Assembly (NCBI RefSeq): GCF_023115425.1
Contig: NZ_CP096032.1
Coordinates: 1,612,001-1,676,000, forward strand
DNA length: 64,000 nucleotides
Direction of reading: 5' to 3'
Source of the DNA: Synechococcus sp. A10-1-5-1
Lineage (GTDB): Bacteria; Cyanobacteriota; Cyanobacteriia; PCC-6307; Cyanobiaceae
The notes beneath the pieces were generated by a model. The model searched no databases. It saw only the letters and a list, made by a program, of their open reading frames with translations, and had not been told where the DNA came from. Shown piece after piece: positions 9,009-20,157 of this stretch; within the stretch, counting starts at the first letter, position 1, and every line of letters starts with the position of its first letter. The translations under genes were made by a program, and so were the position numbers.

Positions 9009-9250
9009 GCCTGCGCTGGCCATGGCTCGTGCTGCTGATTGTGGGGACCGTCGCGCCTGTTCTGGCCTGGTTCTGGGGTGACCATCGCCAGGTCTGTGCC
9101 CGCTGGGCATCGATGCAACTCAGTGATGCCGAAGCAATGCAGCAGTTGCGGCTGAAGCCGGGTCGCTACAACGCCTATTCCACGGTTCTTGGCTATTGCC
9201 GCTACTACCGAGTTAGCTCAGGCCAGCAGCAGCAATCCCAGGGCAGCTAG
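9005..9250 (+). CDS. Small exported or membrane protein, unknown function
   Basis: An 81-residue product whose ATG overlaps the previous stop. It has an N-terminal membrane or signal segment ([19 protein letters not shown]) and a soluble part with two Cys ([16 protein letters not shown]). The tail is Gln-rich ([11 protein letters not shown]). The last 33 bases overlap the 3' end of mraY on the other strand, so the Gln-rich tail may be a recent read-through extension. Function unknown. Confidence 0.6.
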   Translation: MSLRWPWLVLLIVGTVAPVLAWFWGDHRQVCARWASMQLSDAEAMQQLRLKPGRYNAYSTVLGYCRYYRVSSGQQQQSQGS

Positions 9251-10309
9251 CCCCGCGCTGATCAGCCAGAAGCCGACTACGACCTGTTGCTCGGAAGCCC
9301 CGCCCAGTTCGAAGTGGTGATGCAGGGGCGCCATTCGGAAGACCCGTCGGCCAACCCCATCAGGGCCCTTCGTGGCCTTGAACACCCAGACCTGGATGAT
9401 CACCGATAGGGATTCCGCCAAGAAGATTCCACCCATGACGAGCAGGGCCCAGAGGCTGTTGCTCAGTAGGGCCACAGCGGCCAGAGCGGCACCCATCGCT
9501 AGGGACCCCGTGTCTCCCATGAACACTCGGGCTGGGTGCCGATTGAACAGCAAAAAGCCAAGCCAGCAGCCGGCCATGGCGGCGCAGAACCCCGCGAGGG
9601 CGGGGTCCCCCTCGTTGCCCCTGAGCATCAGCTGAACCCCCATTCCGCTGAAGACGATGCCCCCACAGCCGGCCGCCAGGCCATCGAGGCCGTCGGTGAG
9701 GTTGGTGGCGTTGCTTTCCGCCAGGAAGACAAACAGTCCCAGGGGCCAGATGAGCAGGCCCAGGGGAAGGATCCAGCCCAGGGGCAGGGCGATGCTGTCT
9801 GTGATCAGCTGGTGCCAGGCGGCCCACGCCAGGAAGCCAGCGGCGCTCAAGGCCTGCAACAGCAGCTTGCCGCTGGGGGACAGTCCTGTGTTGTGGTGCT
9901 TGGTCAGGCTGCGCCAGTCATCGAATCCGCCAATGGCCATGTAGGCCAGGGTGATGGCTGCCACCCCGGGTAAGCGCAGGTCGCTGGGGGCGATCAGCCC
10001 GCCCACCAGCACCCCGACCGGGACCACCAGCAGTCCCCCCATGGTGGGAGTCCCCGCTTTGCTGAGGTGGCTTTGGGGTCCCTCTTGGCGGATGACCTGC
10101 CCCAGCTTGAGACGGCGCAGACGCGGCACTCCCCAGGCGCAGACCACAGCGCTGATGGATGCTGCCACCAGCAGGGGCACGGTGAGCTGCGGCGTCCGCG
10201 TGAACCAGTCGCAGCCCGCGCAGACCCCTAACAGCAACAAGCCCAGCAGCAGCGCCAGGCGGCGGCTGTTGCTGGGCATTGAGGCGATGAACCTGCTGGT
10301 GGAGACCAC
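9218..10309 (-). CDS. mraY: Phospho-N-acetylmuramoyl-pentapeptide transferase (MraY)
   Basis: MraY makes lipid I by moving phospho-MurNAc-pentapeptide from UDP onto undecaprenyl phosphate at the inner face of the plasma membrane. The polytopic protein carries the family signatures: [18 protein letters not shown] (Mg-binding Asp pair), [25 protein letters not shown] and the [10 protein letters not shown] loop. It is 363 residues from GTG 10309 or 353 from ATG 10279; neither has a good ribosome site. No other mur genes are adjacent. Confidence 0.95.
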   Translation of the reverse strand: MVSTSRFIASMPSNSRRLALLLGLLLLGVCAGCDWFTRTPQLTVPLLVAASISAVVCAWGVPRLRRLKLGQVIRQEGPQSHLSKAGTPTMGGLLVVPVGVLVGGLIAPSDLRLPGVAAITLAYMAIGGFDDWRSLTKHHNTGLSPSGKLLLQALSAAGFLAWAAWHQLITDSIALPLGWILPLGLLIWPLGLFVFLAESNATNLTDGLDGLAAGCGGIVFSGMGVQLMLRGNEGDPALAGFCAAMAGCWLGFLLFNRHPARVFMGDTGSLAMGAALAAVALLSNSLWALLVMGGIFLAESLSVIIQVWVFKATKGPDGVGRRVFRMAPLHHHFELGGASEQQVVVGFWLISAGLAALGLLLLA

Positions 10310-10323
10310 AGGGGTGGGAGGAA

Positions 10324-10599
10324 TCAGTCCTCCCAGTTTTCCTCGTTTTGCTCGTCGTCGGCCTTGTAGTCCTCTTTCTCGCCCATCAGCGCGGACAGTT
10401 CTTCTTCTTCCACGGTGCTGACGTCGCTGGTGGCGGCTTCTTCATCCACAACGAGGCGGCCGCTGGTTTCGAGCCAGCTCAGTAGATCGGGCTCTTCGCG
10501 CAGTGGAAGCACCGGGGCGGGTTCGCTGCGGCCGTAGCGGGTCAGCGAAGGGTTGATGCCATCCAGCTGGGAGAGGCTGGTGCTGAGGTTGCTGCTCAT
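10324..10599 (-). CDS. DUF3134 family protein
   Basis: A 91-residue acidic protein of the cyanobacterial DUF3134 type: [18 protein letters not shown], then [16 protein letters not shown], then a Glu/Asp-rich tail ([11 protein letters not shown]). No enzyme motif or membrane segment is visible and the family has no established function. The gene ends 14 bases upstream of the mraY GTG, so the two may be co-transcribed. Confidence 0.8.
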   Translation of the reverse strand: MSSNLSTSLSQLDGINPSLTRYGRSEPAPVLPLREEPDLLSWLETSGRLVVDEEAATSDVSTVEEEELSALMGEKEDYKADDEQNEENWED

Positions 10600-10701
10600 C
10601 GCGTGAGGCCCGTCGGACGTCGGTGTACAGGAGTGCCGGGTTCGTAGCTACCCAGCTGGCGCCAATCCGCCATCCTATCTGAGACTCTCCCTGGGGCGGA
10701 C

Positions 10702-10965
10702 ATGACAGCGGCGAAATGGTGGCAGCTGTTGCCGGCCTGGGGCGCAGCCCTCGTTCTCAGTGGGGTCTTGGTCTGGGCGGGAGGCCACTGGCCGACGCCC
10801 TTGTTGGCGCAGTCCTGGGCCCTTGAGCAGCCCGATGTCGCGGCGGTTCTGGCCTTGGCCCTGGTCGTGCTCCCTCCCCTGGGGATGGCCGTTTGGCTGG
10901 CGCTCCAGATGGTTCGCCACCGCGACAGTGGAGAATCGATCGATTGCGCGCATGGAGAGCGTTGA
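10702..10965 (+). CDS. Small two-span membrane protein upstream of argG
   Basis: An 87-residue protein with two membrane segments ([20 protein letters not shown] and [20 protein letters not shown]) and a basic/polar C-terminus. Its stop overlaps the argG start in the sequence TGATG (10963-10967), a sign of translational coupling. I do not recognise the family and see no link to arginine synthesis beyond position. Confidence 0.6.
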   Translation: MTAAKWWQLLPAWGAALVLSGVLVWAGGHWPTPLLAQSWALEQPDVAAVLALALVVLPPLGMAVWLALQMVRHRDSGESIDCAHGER

Positions 10966-12164
10966 TGGGCCGGGCCAAGAAGGCTGTGCTGGCGTATTCC
11001 GGTGGTGTGGATACCAGCGTCTGTATTCCCTATCTCAAGAACGAGTGGGGTGTGGAGGAGGTGATCACCTTCGCCGCTGACCTGGGTCAGGGGGATGAGC
11101 TCGAGCCCATCCGTCAAAAGGCACTGGATTCCGGCGCGAGCCAGTCGATCGTTGGTGATCTGATCGAACCGTTCATCCGTGATTTCGCCTTCCCTGCGAT
11201 TCGCGCTAATGCCCTTTACGAAGGCCGCTATCCCCTCTCCACGGCCCTGGCGCGTCCCTTGATTGCCCGCCGTCTGGTGGAGATCGCCCGCGAGGTCGGT
11301 GCTGATGCGGTGGCCCATGGCTGCACCGGCAAGGGCAACGACCAGGTTCGTTTCGATGTGGCGATTGGAGCCCTGGCGCCGGATCTGAAGGTGTTGACCC
11401 CTGCCCGTGAATGGGGCATGAGCCGCGAGGAGACCATCGCCTACGGCGAGCGTTGCGGGATTCCTTCCCCGGTGAGCAAGAAGTCGCCCTATTCGATTGA
11501 CCTGAACCTGTTGGGTCGCTCGATTGAGGCCGGCCCCCTCGAAGATCCCAACGTCGAGCCCCCCGAGGAGGTCTACGCCCTCACCGTGAGTGTGGAGGCC
11601 GCCCCCGATCAGCCCCAGGTGGTGGAGATCGGCTTCGAGAACGGCAATCCCGTCAGCATCGATGGAGAGCGCCTGGATCCCGTCAGCCTGATTCGCCGCG
11701 CGAATGATCTGGCCGGCAGCCATGGCTATGGCCGTCTCGACATGATCGAGAACCGCGTGGTGGGCATCAAGAGCCGTGAGATCTACGAAACCCCGGGCTT
11801 GCTGCTGCTGATCAAGGCCCACCAGGAACTCGAGAGCCTCACCCTCGCGGCGGACGTGCTCCGCAGCAAGCGTCAGCTGGAGCAGCAATGGGCCGATGTG
11901 GTCTATCAAGGCCTCTGGTACGGCCCACTGAAGGATGCTCTCGATGGCTTCATCGACCGCACCCAGCGCACCGTCAACGGCACCGTCAAGGTGAAGCTGC
12001 ACAAGGGCAACGCCACTGTCGTGGGCCGCAGCAGTGCCAACAGCCTCTATGTCCCCGACATGGCTACCTACGACTCGGGAGATCAATTCGATCACCGCGC
12101 CGCTGAGGGCTTCATTTATGTCTGGGGTCTGCCGACCCGTCTCTGGGCTAACAGCCAGCGCTAA
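10965..12164 (+). CDS. argG: Argininosuccinate synthase
   Basis: ArgG joins citrulline and aspartate with ATP, giving argininosuccinate in arginine synthesis. The N-terminal [11 protein letters not shown] is the ATP pyrophosphatase P-loop; [12 protein letters not shown] and [17 protein letters not shown] are further family signatures. Start ATG 10965 gives 399 residues, the normal length. In-frame extension to 10893 overlaps the upstream membrane gene and is unlikely. Confidence 0.97.
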   Translation: MGRAKKAVLAYSGGVDTSVCIPYLKNEWGVEEVITFAADLGQGDELEPIRQKALDSGASQSIVGDLIEPFIRDFAFPAIRANALYEGRYPLSTALARPLIARRLVEIAREVGADAVAHGCTGKGNDQVRFDVAIGALAPDLKVLTPAREWGMSREETIAYGERCGIPSPVSKKSPYSIDLNLLGRSIEAGPLEDPNVEPPEEVYALTVSVEAAPDQPQVVEIGFENGNPVSIDGERLDPVSLIRRANDLAGSHGYGRLDMIENRVVGIKSREIYETPGLLLLIKAHQELESLTLAADVLRSKRQLEQQWADVVYQGLWYGPLKDALDGFIDRTQRTVNGTVKVKLHKGNATVVGRSSANSLYVPDMATYDSGDQFDHRAAEGFIYVWGLPTRLWANSQR

Positions 12165-12173
12165 GGCCTGGCC

Positions 12174-12500
12174 TCAGGCTGCCACGGATGGGTCTTGGGG
12201 CCAGAGCGGCCGCACTCGAGAGTTCATCCGTGCCCCCTCGGGCTGGAGGGGAAGCATCAGGGGCTCCTCCCTCAACGAGGACTGCGGCTTCAGTTGGTGC
12301 TGACTCTGCTCCAGTTGTTCTTTTTCGGCGCTTAACAACCGCTGGCGCTCGAGGATCGGTTCGAGCCGTTCGCTGAATTTGCGCTCAAAAATCCCAGGCA
12401 ACTCCGCCAGGAGGGCCTCCAGTTCGGCGATCTGCTGCCGTGCGCGCTCAAGCTCCTGTTGGCTCTGTGCCAAGGCCGCCTGAAGGTCTTGGTGCTCCAA
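12174..12500 (-). CDS. Coiled-coil protein, unknown function
   Basis: About 108 residues, mostly a continuous amphipathic coiled coil (LAQSQQELERARQQIAELEALLAEL) with a short Pro-rich tail. The best visible start is TTG 12500; no ATG is in frame upstream before the terminator of rpsF (12513-12549). It therefore probably has its own promoter or depends on read-through. It ends nine bases from argG, convergently. Function unknown. Confidence 0.5.
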   Translation of the reverse strand: MEHQDLQAALAQSQQELERARQQIAELEALLAELPGIFERKFSERLEPILERQRLLSAEKEQLEQSQHQLKPQSSLREEPLMLPLQPEGARMNSRVRPLWPQDPSVAA

Positions 12501-12512
12501 CAGCTGGCCAAT

Positions 12513-12549
12513 AAAAAACCTCCCGGAACCTAACGAAGGCTCCAGGAGG
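12513..12549 (-). terminator. Rho-independent terminator of rpsF
   Basis: On the minus strand an interrupted stem (CCTCC-a-GGA pairing with TCC-c-GGAGG; plus-strand arms 12519-12527 and 12541-12549) is followed by six U from the A-run at 12513-12518. It lies 27 bases downstream of the rpsF stop. Confidence 0.75.
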
Positions 12550-12576
12550 GATCAAGAGGCGAGATGGCTTTGGCGG

Positions 12577-12945
12577 TCAGGCGCCTGCGGTTTGCAGAGC
12601 TGCTTCGTCGCTAGCGGCTTGTGGTGCGGGGCCGCTACGGGGAGCAGGCAGGGGGCCGTCCTGCTTGACGGTCAGATAGCGAATCACGTCTTCGCTGAGG
12701 CGCATGGCCTTCTCGAGGGCAGCAACCTGTTGGCCGTCACCGTTGTGGGCCAGCTGCACGTAGATGCCTTCCTTGTGCTTGGCGATGGTGTAGGCCAGGC
12801 GGCGCTTGCCACGCATTTGGCAATCCAGCACCTCTGCACCGGCTTCGGTGACGAGATCGCGGTACTTGGTGATATGGGTTTCCACCTCTTCCTCCGGGAT
12901 GTCCGGACGAAGGATGTACATCGTTTCGTAGTAGGGCTGCGACAT
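12577..12945 (-). CDS. rpsF: 30S ribosomal protein S6
   Basis: S6 binds 16S rRNA together with S18 in the small-subunit platform. The protein opens with [17 protein letters not shown], has the [20 protein letters not shown] strand-helix region and [13 protein letters not shown], all family hallmarks. At 122 residues it carries the Ala/Pro-rich tail often seen in picocyanobacteria. It is followed by a clear terminator and is not next to rpsR here. Confidence 0.96.
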   Translation of the reverse strand: MSQPYYETMYILRPDIPEEEVETHITKYRDLVTEAGAEVLDCQMRGKRRLAYTIAKHKEGIYVQLAHNGDGQQVAALEKAMRLSEDVIRYLTVKQDGPLPAPRSGPAPQAASDEAALQTAGA

Positions 12946-13034
12946 GACTTACGCGATCCGACGTGGACGCCGAAAGGGACGGTGGCTGGTGTTCAAGGCC
13001 TAGGGCCTCGATTGCCAGCGGCGGATCGTCCACC

Positions 13035-13496
13035 CTACAGCTGCATGCGTACCGCCTCAGACAGGCTCGGGATGTCGGCTTCCTTGCCGCGCAGGCACTG
13101 GACGATGCCAAACAGCACCAGCACCAGCACCCCCAGGAAGATGGTGTTGGCCAGGGTTCGCACGGCGAAGTTCCCCCCCAGGGGAGCCAGCAGCAGGTTG
13201 AACGCCAGGGAGAGCACGATCAGGATGATGTCCAGCAGGATCGCCTGCAGGGCGTTGAAGCGGATGAAATAAGGCACCCGTGGGTTCCGTACGACCCCCA
13301 GAAACAGCACCAGGAACAGGATGAACCCACCGAAGGGGATGGCCTGCTCAATCAAGATCAGCGGCAGCGCCGGCAGGCTCAGCCACTGGAGCATGGGGAA
13401 GAGGCCGATGAGGGATCGCCCGAAGGGCAGGCCATCGCTCCAGGGCAGGAGATAGGTCAGGAGGGCTAGAAGCCGCTGCCAACTGGGGATCGTCAT
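13035..13496 (-). CDS. Tic20 family membrane protein
   Basis: A 153-residue protein with four predicted membrane segments. The signature NPRVPYFIRFNALQAILLDI matches the Tic20 family, whose plastid members belong to the inner-envelope import machinery. In cyanobacteria the role is not established. Start ATG 13496. It lies between aroE and rpsF on the same strand. Confidence 0.82.
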   Translation of the reverse strand: MTIPSWQRLLALLTYLLPWSDGLPFGRSLIGLFPMLQWLSLPALPLILIEQAIPFGGFILFLVLFLGVVRNPRVPYFIRFNALQAILLDIILIVLSLAFNLLLAPLGGNFAVRTLANTIFLGVLVLVLFGIVQCLRGKEADIPSLSEAVRMQL

Positions 13497-13532
13497 CGCG
13501 CGCTCTCGCCGTGGACGTGACGTTAGTGGGAC

Positions 13533-14447
13533 CTAATGCAGCTGGCGTAGGGCGGCCTGGTGCATGACCTCCACAGGAACCTCGCTTTTGCCACTCCACA
13601 GGCGCAGGGAGGCCGCCCCTTGCTCCACAAGCATCCGCAGGCCATCGAGGGTGCGGCAGCCTTTTGCTCCTGCTTGCTCCAGCAGGGCGGTGGGCCGAGG
13701 GGTGTAGATCAGGTCGTAGACCCAGGCCTGGGCTGGAAGCGCCTGCAGTTCCGCACTGTTCAGGGGACAGGCCCTGGCGGCGGTGGGATCCGTGGCTGAG
13801 GCCATCCCCATGGGCGTTGTGTTGACCACGAGGTCGGCTTGCTGGAGGGCCGCGCTGACGGCTTTCTCCCAGATCAGGGGTCTCAGTTGGGGCGCCCAGC
13901 TTTGGCAGTCCGCTTGGAAAGCCTCAAGGGCTTCGGGCCGCCGGCCGACCAGAACAATGTCGCCAAAGCCCAGGTCCGCCAGGCCGGCGACGACGGCTCG
14001 CGCACTACCGCCGCAACCGAGAACCACGGCCCGCTTGCCACTCCAGTTGGCCTCCCGCAGCGGTGCACAGAACCCCTCAACATCGGTATTGGTGCCCAGC
14101 CAGCCGCCGCCTTGGCGCGGCACCAGGGTGTTGACGGCCCCCAGCCGCTGGGCGAGGGGACTGAGCTCGTGGCAGAGCGTCGCGACGGCTTGCTTGTGGG
14201 GGATGGTGACGTTCAGGCCGCGGCAGCCCATCGCTGCCAGGGCAGGCACGACGGTGCTGAGTTCGGCCGCTGGGGTCGGCAAGGCCAGGTAGGCCCAGTC
14301 CAGCTGCATGGCCGCCAACGCGGCGTTGTGCATCACCGGTGAGAGGGAGTGGCGTACGGGATCCCCGAGTACCCCCACAAGCGCGGTGCTGCCTTGGATG
14401 CGGGCCTCGGCGTTCACGGTGGTTCGGGCACTGTTCGGCAACCACAC
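13533..14447 (-). CDS. aroE: Shikimate dehydrogenase (NADP+)
   Basis: AroE reduces 3-dehydroshikimate to shikimate in the aromatic amino acid pathway. The substrate domain shows [10 protein letters not shown] and LNVTIPHK (catalytic Lys), with NTDVEGF carrying the catalytic Asp. The Rossmann domain has GCGGSARA and GRRPEAL. Start choices are GTG 14447 (304 residues) or GTG 14417 (294); no ATG is available. It is divergent from dnaK with about 53 bases for both promoters. Confidence 0.95.
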   Translation of the reverse strand: MWLPNSARTTVNAEARIQGSTALVGVLGDPVRHSLSPVMHNAALAAMQLDWAYLALPTPAAELSTVVPALAAMGCRGLNVTIPHKQAVATLCHELSPLAQRLGAVNTLVPRQGGGWLGTNTDVEGFCAPLREANWSGKRAVVLGCGGSARAVVAGLADLGFGDIVLVGRRPEALEAFQADCQSWAPQLRPLIWEKAVSAALQQADLVVNTTPMGMASATDPTAARACPLNSAELQALPAQAWVYDLIYTPRPTALLEQAGAKGCRTLDGLRMLVEQGAASLRLWSGKSEVPVEVMHQAALRQLH

Positions 14448-14500
14448 CTAGCCCCACCCGGGTGCCGCTGCGGAGGATGCCTTCAGTTCAGAGGTCACCC

Positions 14501-16405
<1,905 letters not shown>

Positions 16406-16432
16406 TTCACCGCTCACGGTTGTGAGCCCATG

Positions 16433-16459
16433 ACCCCCGGCGTGAGCCGGGGGTTTTTT
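16433..16459 (+). terminator. Rho-independent terminator of dnaK
   Basis: A perfect nine-base stem ACCCCCGGC / GCCGGGGGT with GTGA loop (16433-16454), followed by a six-T run to 16459. It starts 28 bases after the dnaK stop. Confidence 0.92.
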
Positions 16460-16479
16460 CGTGCCTTGAGCAGCGCAGC

Positions 16480-16515
16480 AAAAAGCCCCCCTCCAGAGGA
16501 GGGATGCCTGGAGGG
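16480..16515 (-). terminator. Rho-independent terminator of pstS
   Basis: On the minus strand CCCTCCAG pairs with CTGGAGGG (plus-strand arms 16489-16496 and 16508-16515), followed by GGGC and five U (A-run 16480-16484). It lies just after the pstS stop and back-to-back with the dnaK terminator. Confidence 0.85.
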
Positions 16516-16523
16516 TTCAGGTT

Positions 16524-17519
16524 TTATTCGCCGATGCTGGCCACGGCAGCCCTTGCTTGTTGCAGCACGTTGGCCGGCAGGCTCACATAGCCGAGGGCCG
16601 GGGCATTGGCCTGCGCCTCATCGCTGAGGGTGTAGTTGAACGCCTCTTGCAGGGCCTGGAGCTTGTCGCCATTGCCGCTCTTGTAGAGCAGGATCCAGGT
16701 GAAGGTCACGATCGGGTAGCCCGCCTTTGGATTGGGGTTGCTCCCGGTCAGGTTCGGGCCTAGATCGATGCTGCCCAGGGCTTCAGCCGCCGCTTTGGTG
16801 GTGGGCTTGGCGTAGCTGCCGCCGGCGTTCTGCAGTGCAGCGGCCTGCAGATCGCCGCGCACATAGGAGCTCTCGACGTAGCCCAGGGCGCCCTTGATCT
16901 GCTGCAGGCTGGCGGCCATGCCTTCGTTGCCCTTGGCCCCAAGGCCCGTGGGCCATTTGATCGATTTGCCGCTGCCCGGACCGGAGGCCCAGGCGGGGCT
17001 GAAGGCCGAGAGAGATTTGGTGAAGTTGTAGGTCGTTCCCGAGCCGTCGGAGCGGTAGACCACCTTGATGGCCTGATCGCCGCAACCGAGGTCGCTGTAG
17101 TTGGTGATCTTGCCTTCGAAAATCCCCACCAGCTGTTGTTGGCTGAGCTTGAGCTCGCAGCCGGGGTTGTTGTAGGCGACGGCGATCGCACCGGCGGTCA
17201 TCGGGACTTGCACGGCCCCGCGCTTGATGCCGGCGGCATCCTCTTCGCTGAGCGGCTTATCGCTGGCGGCGAAGTCAACGGTGGCTGCATCGAACTGGCG
17301 GATGCCAGCACCGGAGCCCACCGATTGGTAGTTGACCTTGACCTTGCCCTTGGCGGCCAGGTCCTGGAACCAGCGCAGGTAGATCGCGGCGGGGAAGGTG
17401 GCCCCTGCACCCTGGAGGCGGGCGCTGGAGGCACCGCCGTCAGATCCGGAGCCGCCGCAGGCCGTCAGGGCGAGCACTCCAAGGAGACTCAGCGGTGCCA
17501 GGGTGCGGGTGCGAAGCAT
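16524..17519 (-). CDS. pstS: Phosphate ABC transporter substrate-binding lipoprotein (PstS)
   Basis: Captures phosphate in the periplasm for the PstCAB importer. The protein has a lipoprotein signal ending LTAC, then QGAGATFPAAIYLRW, SVGSGAGIRQF, ASDKPLS and YRSDGSGTTYNFT, the phosphate-binding loops of PstS. It is 331 residues from ATG 17519. No pstCAB genes are in the window; orphan pstS copies are common in picocyanobacteria. I looked for a Pho box of the CTTAACCT type upstream and did not find a convincing one. Confidence 0.93.
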   Translation of the reverse strand: MLRTRTLAPLSLLGVLALTACGGSGSDGGASSARLQGAGATFPAAIYLRWFQDLAAKGKVKVNYQSVGSGAGIRQFDAATVDFAASDKPLSEEDAAGIKRGAVQVPMTAGAIAVAYNNPGCELKLSQQQLVGIFEGKITNYSDLGCGDQAIKVVYRSDGSGTTYNFTKSLSAFSPAWASGPGSGKSIKWPTGLGAKGNEGMAASLQQIKGALGYVESSYVRGDLQAAALQNAGGSYAKPTTKAAAEALGSIDLGPNLTGSNPNPKAGYPIVTFTWILLYKSGNGDKLQALQEAFNYTLSDEAQANAPALGYVSLPANVLQQARAAVASIGE

Positions 17520-17571
17520 CGTCGGCTGGTGTCGACAAGAGCCTTCAGGCTAAAGAAGCCCAGTCCAGCGG

Positions 17572-18624
17572 TCAGCCCTGGCCGGCGTTCTCGATTTGCT
17601 CGGCCGCCCAGGCTGCGGTGGCGGGAGCCAGCAGCACTCCATTGCGGTAATGCCCACTGGCCAGGAGTAGGCCCTGTTCCAGTTGCTCCAGCAGGGGTGC
17701 GGGCCTCCCCAGGGGGCGGGCCCTGAGTCCCTGCCACTGCCGCAGCACCGTTGCACGCTGCAGCCAGGGCGGGGCATGGCCGCCGAGCTCACGCAGCGCT
17801 TGTAGCTCCTGCGGCTGAGCCTGGAGGTGATCAATCTCCACGGTGGCACCGAGCCAGAGGCGCCCCCCAGAACGCGGGACCAGGTTGATCCCGCTCCAGC
17901 TCAAGCTGCCCGGCCAGTTGCTTTCGCCCTGATCGGTTTCAGCGAGTTGAAGCTCAAGGGCCTGGCCCAGCACCGGGTGCTGGGGGCGCTCGTGGCCCAA
18001 GGGCTCCAGGAGCACCGAACTGCTTAGCCCGGCACTGAGCACAACCCAGTCAAAGGACCCAGGGCTGTCAAGGGCGCTGCGCACGCGCCACTGGCCAGTG
18101 CTGCCCCGCTCCAGGGCGCTAACGGCAGAGGCTTCGACCCTGAGCCCCAGGCGTTCCCCGTCCTCCAGCAGGGCCTGCATGGCCGGGATTGGATCGAGTT
18201 GTCCATCCCCTGGAGAGAGCAGTCCCCCCAGGCAGGGTTGGGGAACGAGCGGTCTGAGCGGCTCCAGTTCCGTGGGCTGGAGCAGCCGCAGGTCCTCGCG
18301 CTGGCTGGCCAGCTGGACTTGCGCCTCCTGCTCGGCGGCAGTGGTGGCGAGCTGCAGCAGGCCTGCGCGGAACGGCAGGACATGGCCCCGCTGCTGGAGC
18401 TCGTCGCGCCACTGGCGCCAGAGGGTGTGGGACTGCTGCCGCAGCCTCCAGCCTCGGCCACTGCTGCGGCGGAAGAGCCGGGCCATGAGCAGGCCTAGGG
18501 CGGCGCTGCTGCCGGCGTTCTCGCTCTGGGCTTGCCGCAGGTGGGGGTCAAACAGCGTGACCTGGTGCCCGATCCGCTGCAGCTCCCAGGCCACAGAAAG
18601 GCCCACCATGCCGGCTCCGATCAC
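17572..18624 (-). CDS. FAD-dependent oxidoreductase, ThiO/glycine oxidase-like
   Basis: A DAO-family flavoprotein. The N-terminal GAGMVGLSVAWELQRIGH is the dinucleotide-binding fold and the C-terminal SGHYRNGVLLAPATA is the substrate/FAD motif seen in ThiO glycine oxidases, which make iminoglycine for thiamine synthesis. The start is odd: GTG 18624 lies within the first beta-strand (VIGAG), and upstream in-frame codons (reading LPTSRPSSIC) offer only a non-standard CTG. The true protein may be about ten residues longer. It lies just downstream of psbQ. Another amine oxidase activity cannot be excluded. Confidence 0.75.
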   Translation of the reverse strand: MIGAGMVGLSVAWELQRIGHQVTLFDPHLRQAQSENAGSSAALGLLMARLFRRSSGRGWRLRQQSHTLWRQWRDELQQRGHVLPFRAGLLQLATTAAEQEAQVQLASQREDLRLLQPTELEPLRPLVPQPCLGGLLSPGDGQLDPIPAMQALLEDGERLGLRVEASAVSALERGSTGQWRVRSALDSPGSFDWVVLSAGLSSSVLLEPLGHERPQHPVLGQALELQLAETDQGESNWPGSLSWSGINLVPRSGGRLWLGATVEIDHLQAQPQELQALRELGGHAPPWLQRATVLRQWQGLRARPLGRPAPLLEQLEQGLLLASGHYRNGVLLAPATAAWAAEQIENAGQG

Positions 18625-18668
18625 GCAGATCGATGAGGGCCGGCTGGTGGGCAGGGTGTTCAGCGGAT

Positions 18669-19154
18669 TCAGATCTGCTTGAGGTCGGACTGAACCTGCT
18701 CAGGAAGGATCTGGGCGTAACGGCCAAAACCGCTGGCGACCTTGATGTAGGCCTTGCTGAGATTGTTGGCGTCCTGCAGGCGGGCGGCTTCGTCCAGATC
18801 GGCCAGAGCAGTCTTCAGATCAGTGGCCAGCTTGTTGGCTTCGGGCCGATCGCCGGGGAGCAGGCGCTGGTTGATGTAGAGCATCTCGCGACCCACTTCC
18901 TGCATGGGGCCGTGGATCAGGTTGCGGGTGAAGACCCAGTTGCGCTCGTTCACCAGGGTGGCCAGCTCGGGGAGGCGGTTGCGAGCCGCCAGGAACCCTT
19001 CGGCCTGGCGCTCGATCACGGTGATGTCATCGGCGCTCAGGGTGGGGGCTTTAGCTTTGGCGCCACCACAGGCGGTCAGGCCAAAGCTGATCACCAGAGC
19101 GAGGGCCGCGAGGGCCAGTCGCCGCAGGGCGGAATGGAGCTGTTGAGCAGCCAT
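18669..19154 (-). CDS. psbQ: Photosystem II lipoprotein PsbQ
   Basis: Cyanobacterial PsbQ is a lumenal lipoprotein that stabilises the oxygen-evolving side of photosystem II. From ATG 19154 (161 residues) there is a signal peptide with lipobox LTAC (Cys near residue 29), then a four-helix domain with the conserved NERNWVFTRNLIHGPMQEVGREM stretch, of which the Trp and the HGPM core are the most typical. The frame is open further upstream, but those residues lack a signal-like start. Confidence 0.92.
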   Translation of the reverse strand: MAAQQLHSALRRLALAALALVISFGLTACGGAKAKAPTLSADDITVIERQAEGFLAARNRLPELATLVNERNWVFTRNLIHGPMQEVGREMLYINQRLLPGDRPEANKLATDLKTALADLDEAARLQDANNLSKAYIKVASGFGRYAQILPEQVQSDLKQI

Positions 19155-19284
19155 CAGGGCAGCCTTTCTTGCTGAACTTGATTGCGGGACTTTACCCAGG
19201 GCCATTGGTCTCTGAGCCCTGCATGACGAGCTGCAACGGCTTGAACGGCAGAATTCAGATCTCAACGGGCTTTGACGCCATTCC

Positions 19285-20157
19285 ATGACGGCTGCCACCG
19301 CCATCCTTCAGATGATTTGTCCGGATCAGCCGGGGCTTGTGCGGGAGCTCTCCGGTTGGGTCGCGGGTAACGGCGGCAACATCGTCCATGCCGATCACCA
19401 CAGCGACCAAGGGGCTGGATTGTTCCTGAGCCGCATTGAGTGGCAGCTTGAGGGCTTCGGTTTGCCCCGCGAGGCGATTGCCCCGGCTGCGGTGTCTCTG
19501 GCGGAACGCCTGGGTGGTGAACAGACGGTCACCTTCTCCGATCAGCGCCCTGCAGTGGCGATCTTTGTCAGCAAGCAGGACCACTGTTTATTGGATCTGC
19601 TCTGGCGTGTGCGCACCGGTGAGTTGCCGATGCGGGTGCCGCTGGTGGTTTCCAACCACCCGGACCTCGCTTCGATCGCCCAGGAGTTCGGCGCCCAGTT
19701 CGTCCATGTGCCGATCAGCAAGGCCAACCGAGGCGAGGCGGAGGCCCGTCACCTTGAGCTCCTGAAGGAGCACGGCATTGAGTTGGTGATCCTGGCGAAG
19801 TACATGCAGGTCCTCACCCCGAGCTTTCTGGCGGCTTTTGATCCCCCGGATGCCTTTCACCGGGTGATCAACATCCACCACTCCTTTCTGCCGGCCTTCA
19901 TGGGGGCGCAGCCGTATCACCGTGCCTGGGAGCGGGGTGTGAAGTTAATCGGGGCCACCGGGCACTACGTGACCGACGAGCTCGATGCGGGCCCGATCAT
20001 TGCCCAGTCCACTGTCAACGTGAGCCATCGCGACGAGGTGGAGGATCTGATCCGTAAAGGTCGCGACACCGAGCGTCTGGCCTTGGCCCGGGCGGTGCGC
20101 TTGCATCTGAAACGACAAGTGATGGTCTACCGCGGCCGTACGGCGGTGTTCGAATGA
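19285..20157 (+). CDS. purU: Formyltetrahydrofolate deformylase (PurU)
   Basis: Hydrolyses 10-formyl-THF to THF and formate, balancing one-carbon pools. An N-terminal ACT domain (ICPDQPGLVRELSGWV) is followed by a formyltransferase-fold domain with INIHHSFLPAF (catalytic His) and GATGHYVTDELDAGPII (catalytic Asp). It is 290 residues from ATG 19285. The next gene overlaps by four bases (ATGA), and purT, which consumes formate, is in the same region. Confidence 0.95.
   Translation: MTAATAILQMICPDQPGLVRELSGWVAGNGGNIVHADHHSDQGAGLFLSRIEWQLEGFGLPREAIAPAAVSLAERLGGEQTVTFSDQRPAVAIFVSKQDHCLLDLLWRVRTGELPMRVPLVVSNHPDLASIAQEFGAQFVHVPISKANRGEAEARHLELLKEHGIELVILAKYMQVLTPSFLAAFDPPDAFHRVINIHHSFLPAFMGAQPYHRAWERGVKLIGATGHYVTDELDAGPIIAQSTVNVSHRDEVEDLIRKGRDTERLALARAVRLHLKRQVMVYRGRTAVFE

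Noticed and set aside
8031-9110. A 359-codon minus-strand frame across the small-gene region
   Set aside because: Composition is random-looking (Arg, Ser, Pro, His), and it covers two well-formed small membrane genes and an sRNA-like element on the other strand.
10596-12095. A 499-codon frame antisense to argG
   Set aside because: A shadow of argG; the residues have no domain-like pattern.
17520-17571. Possible Pho box upstream of pstS
   Set aside because: The sequence (CTTTAGCCT on the minus strand) matches the CTTAACCT-type repeat only loosely and only once.
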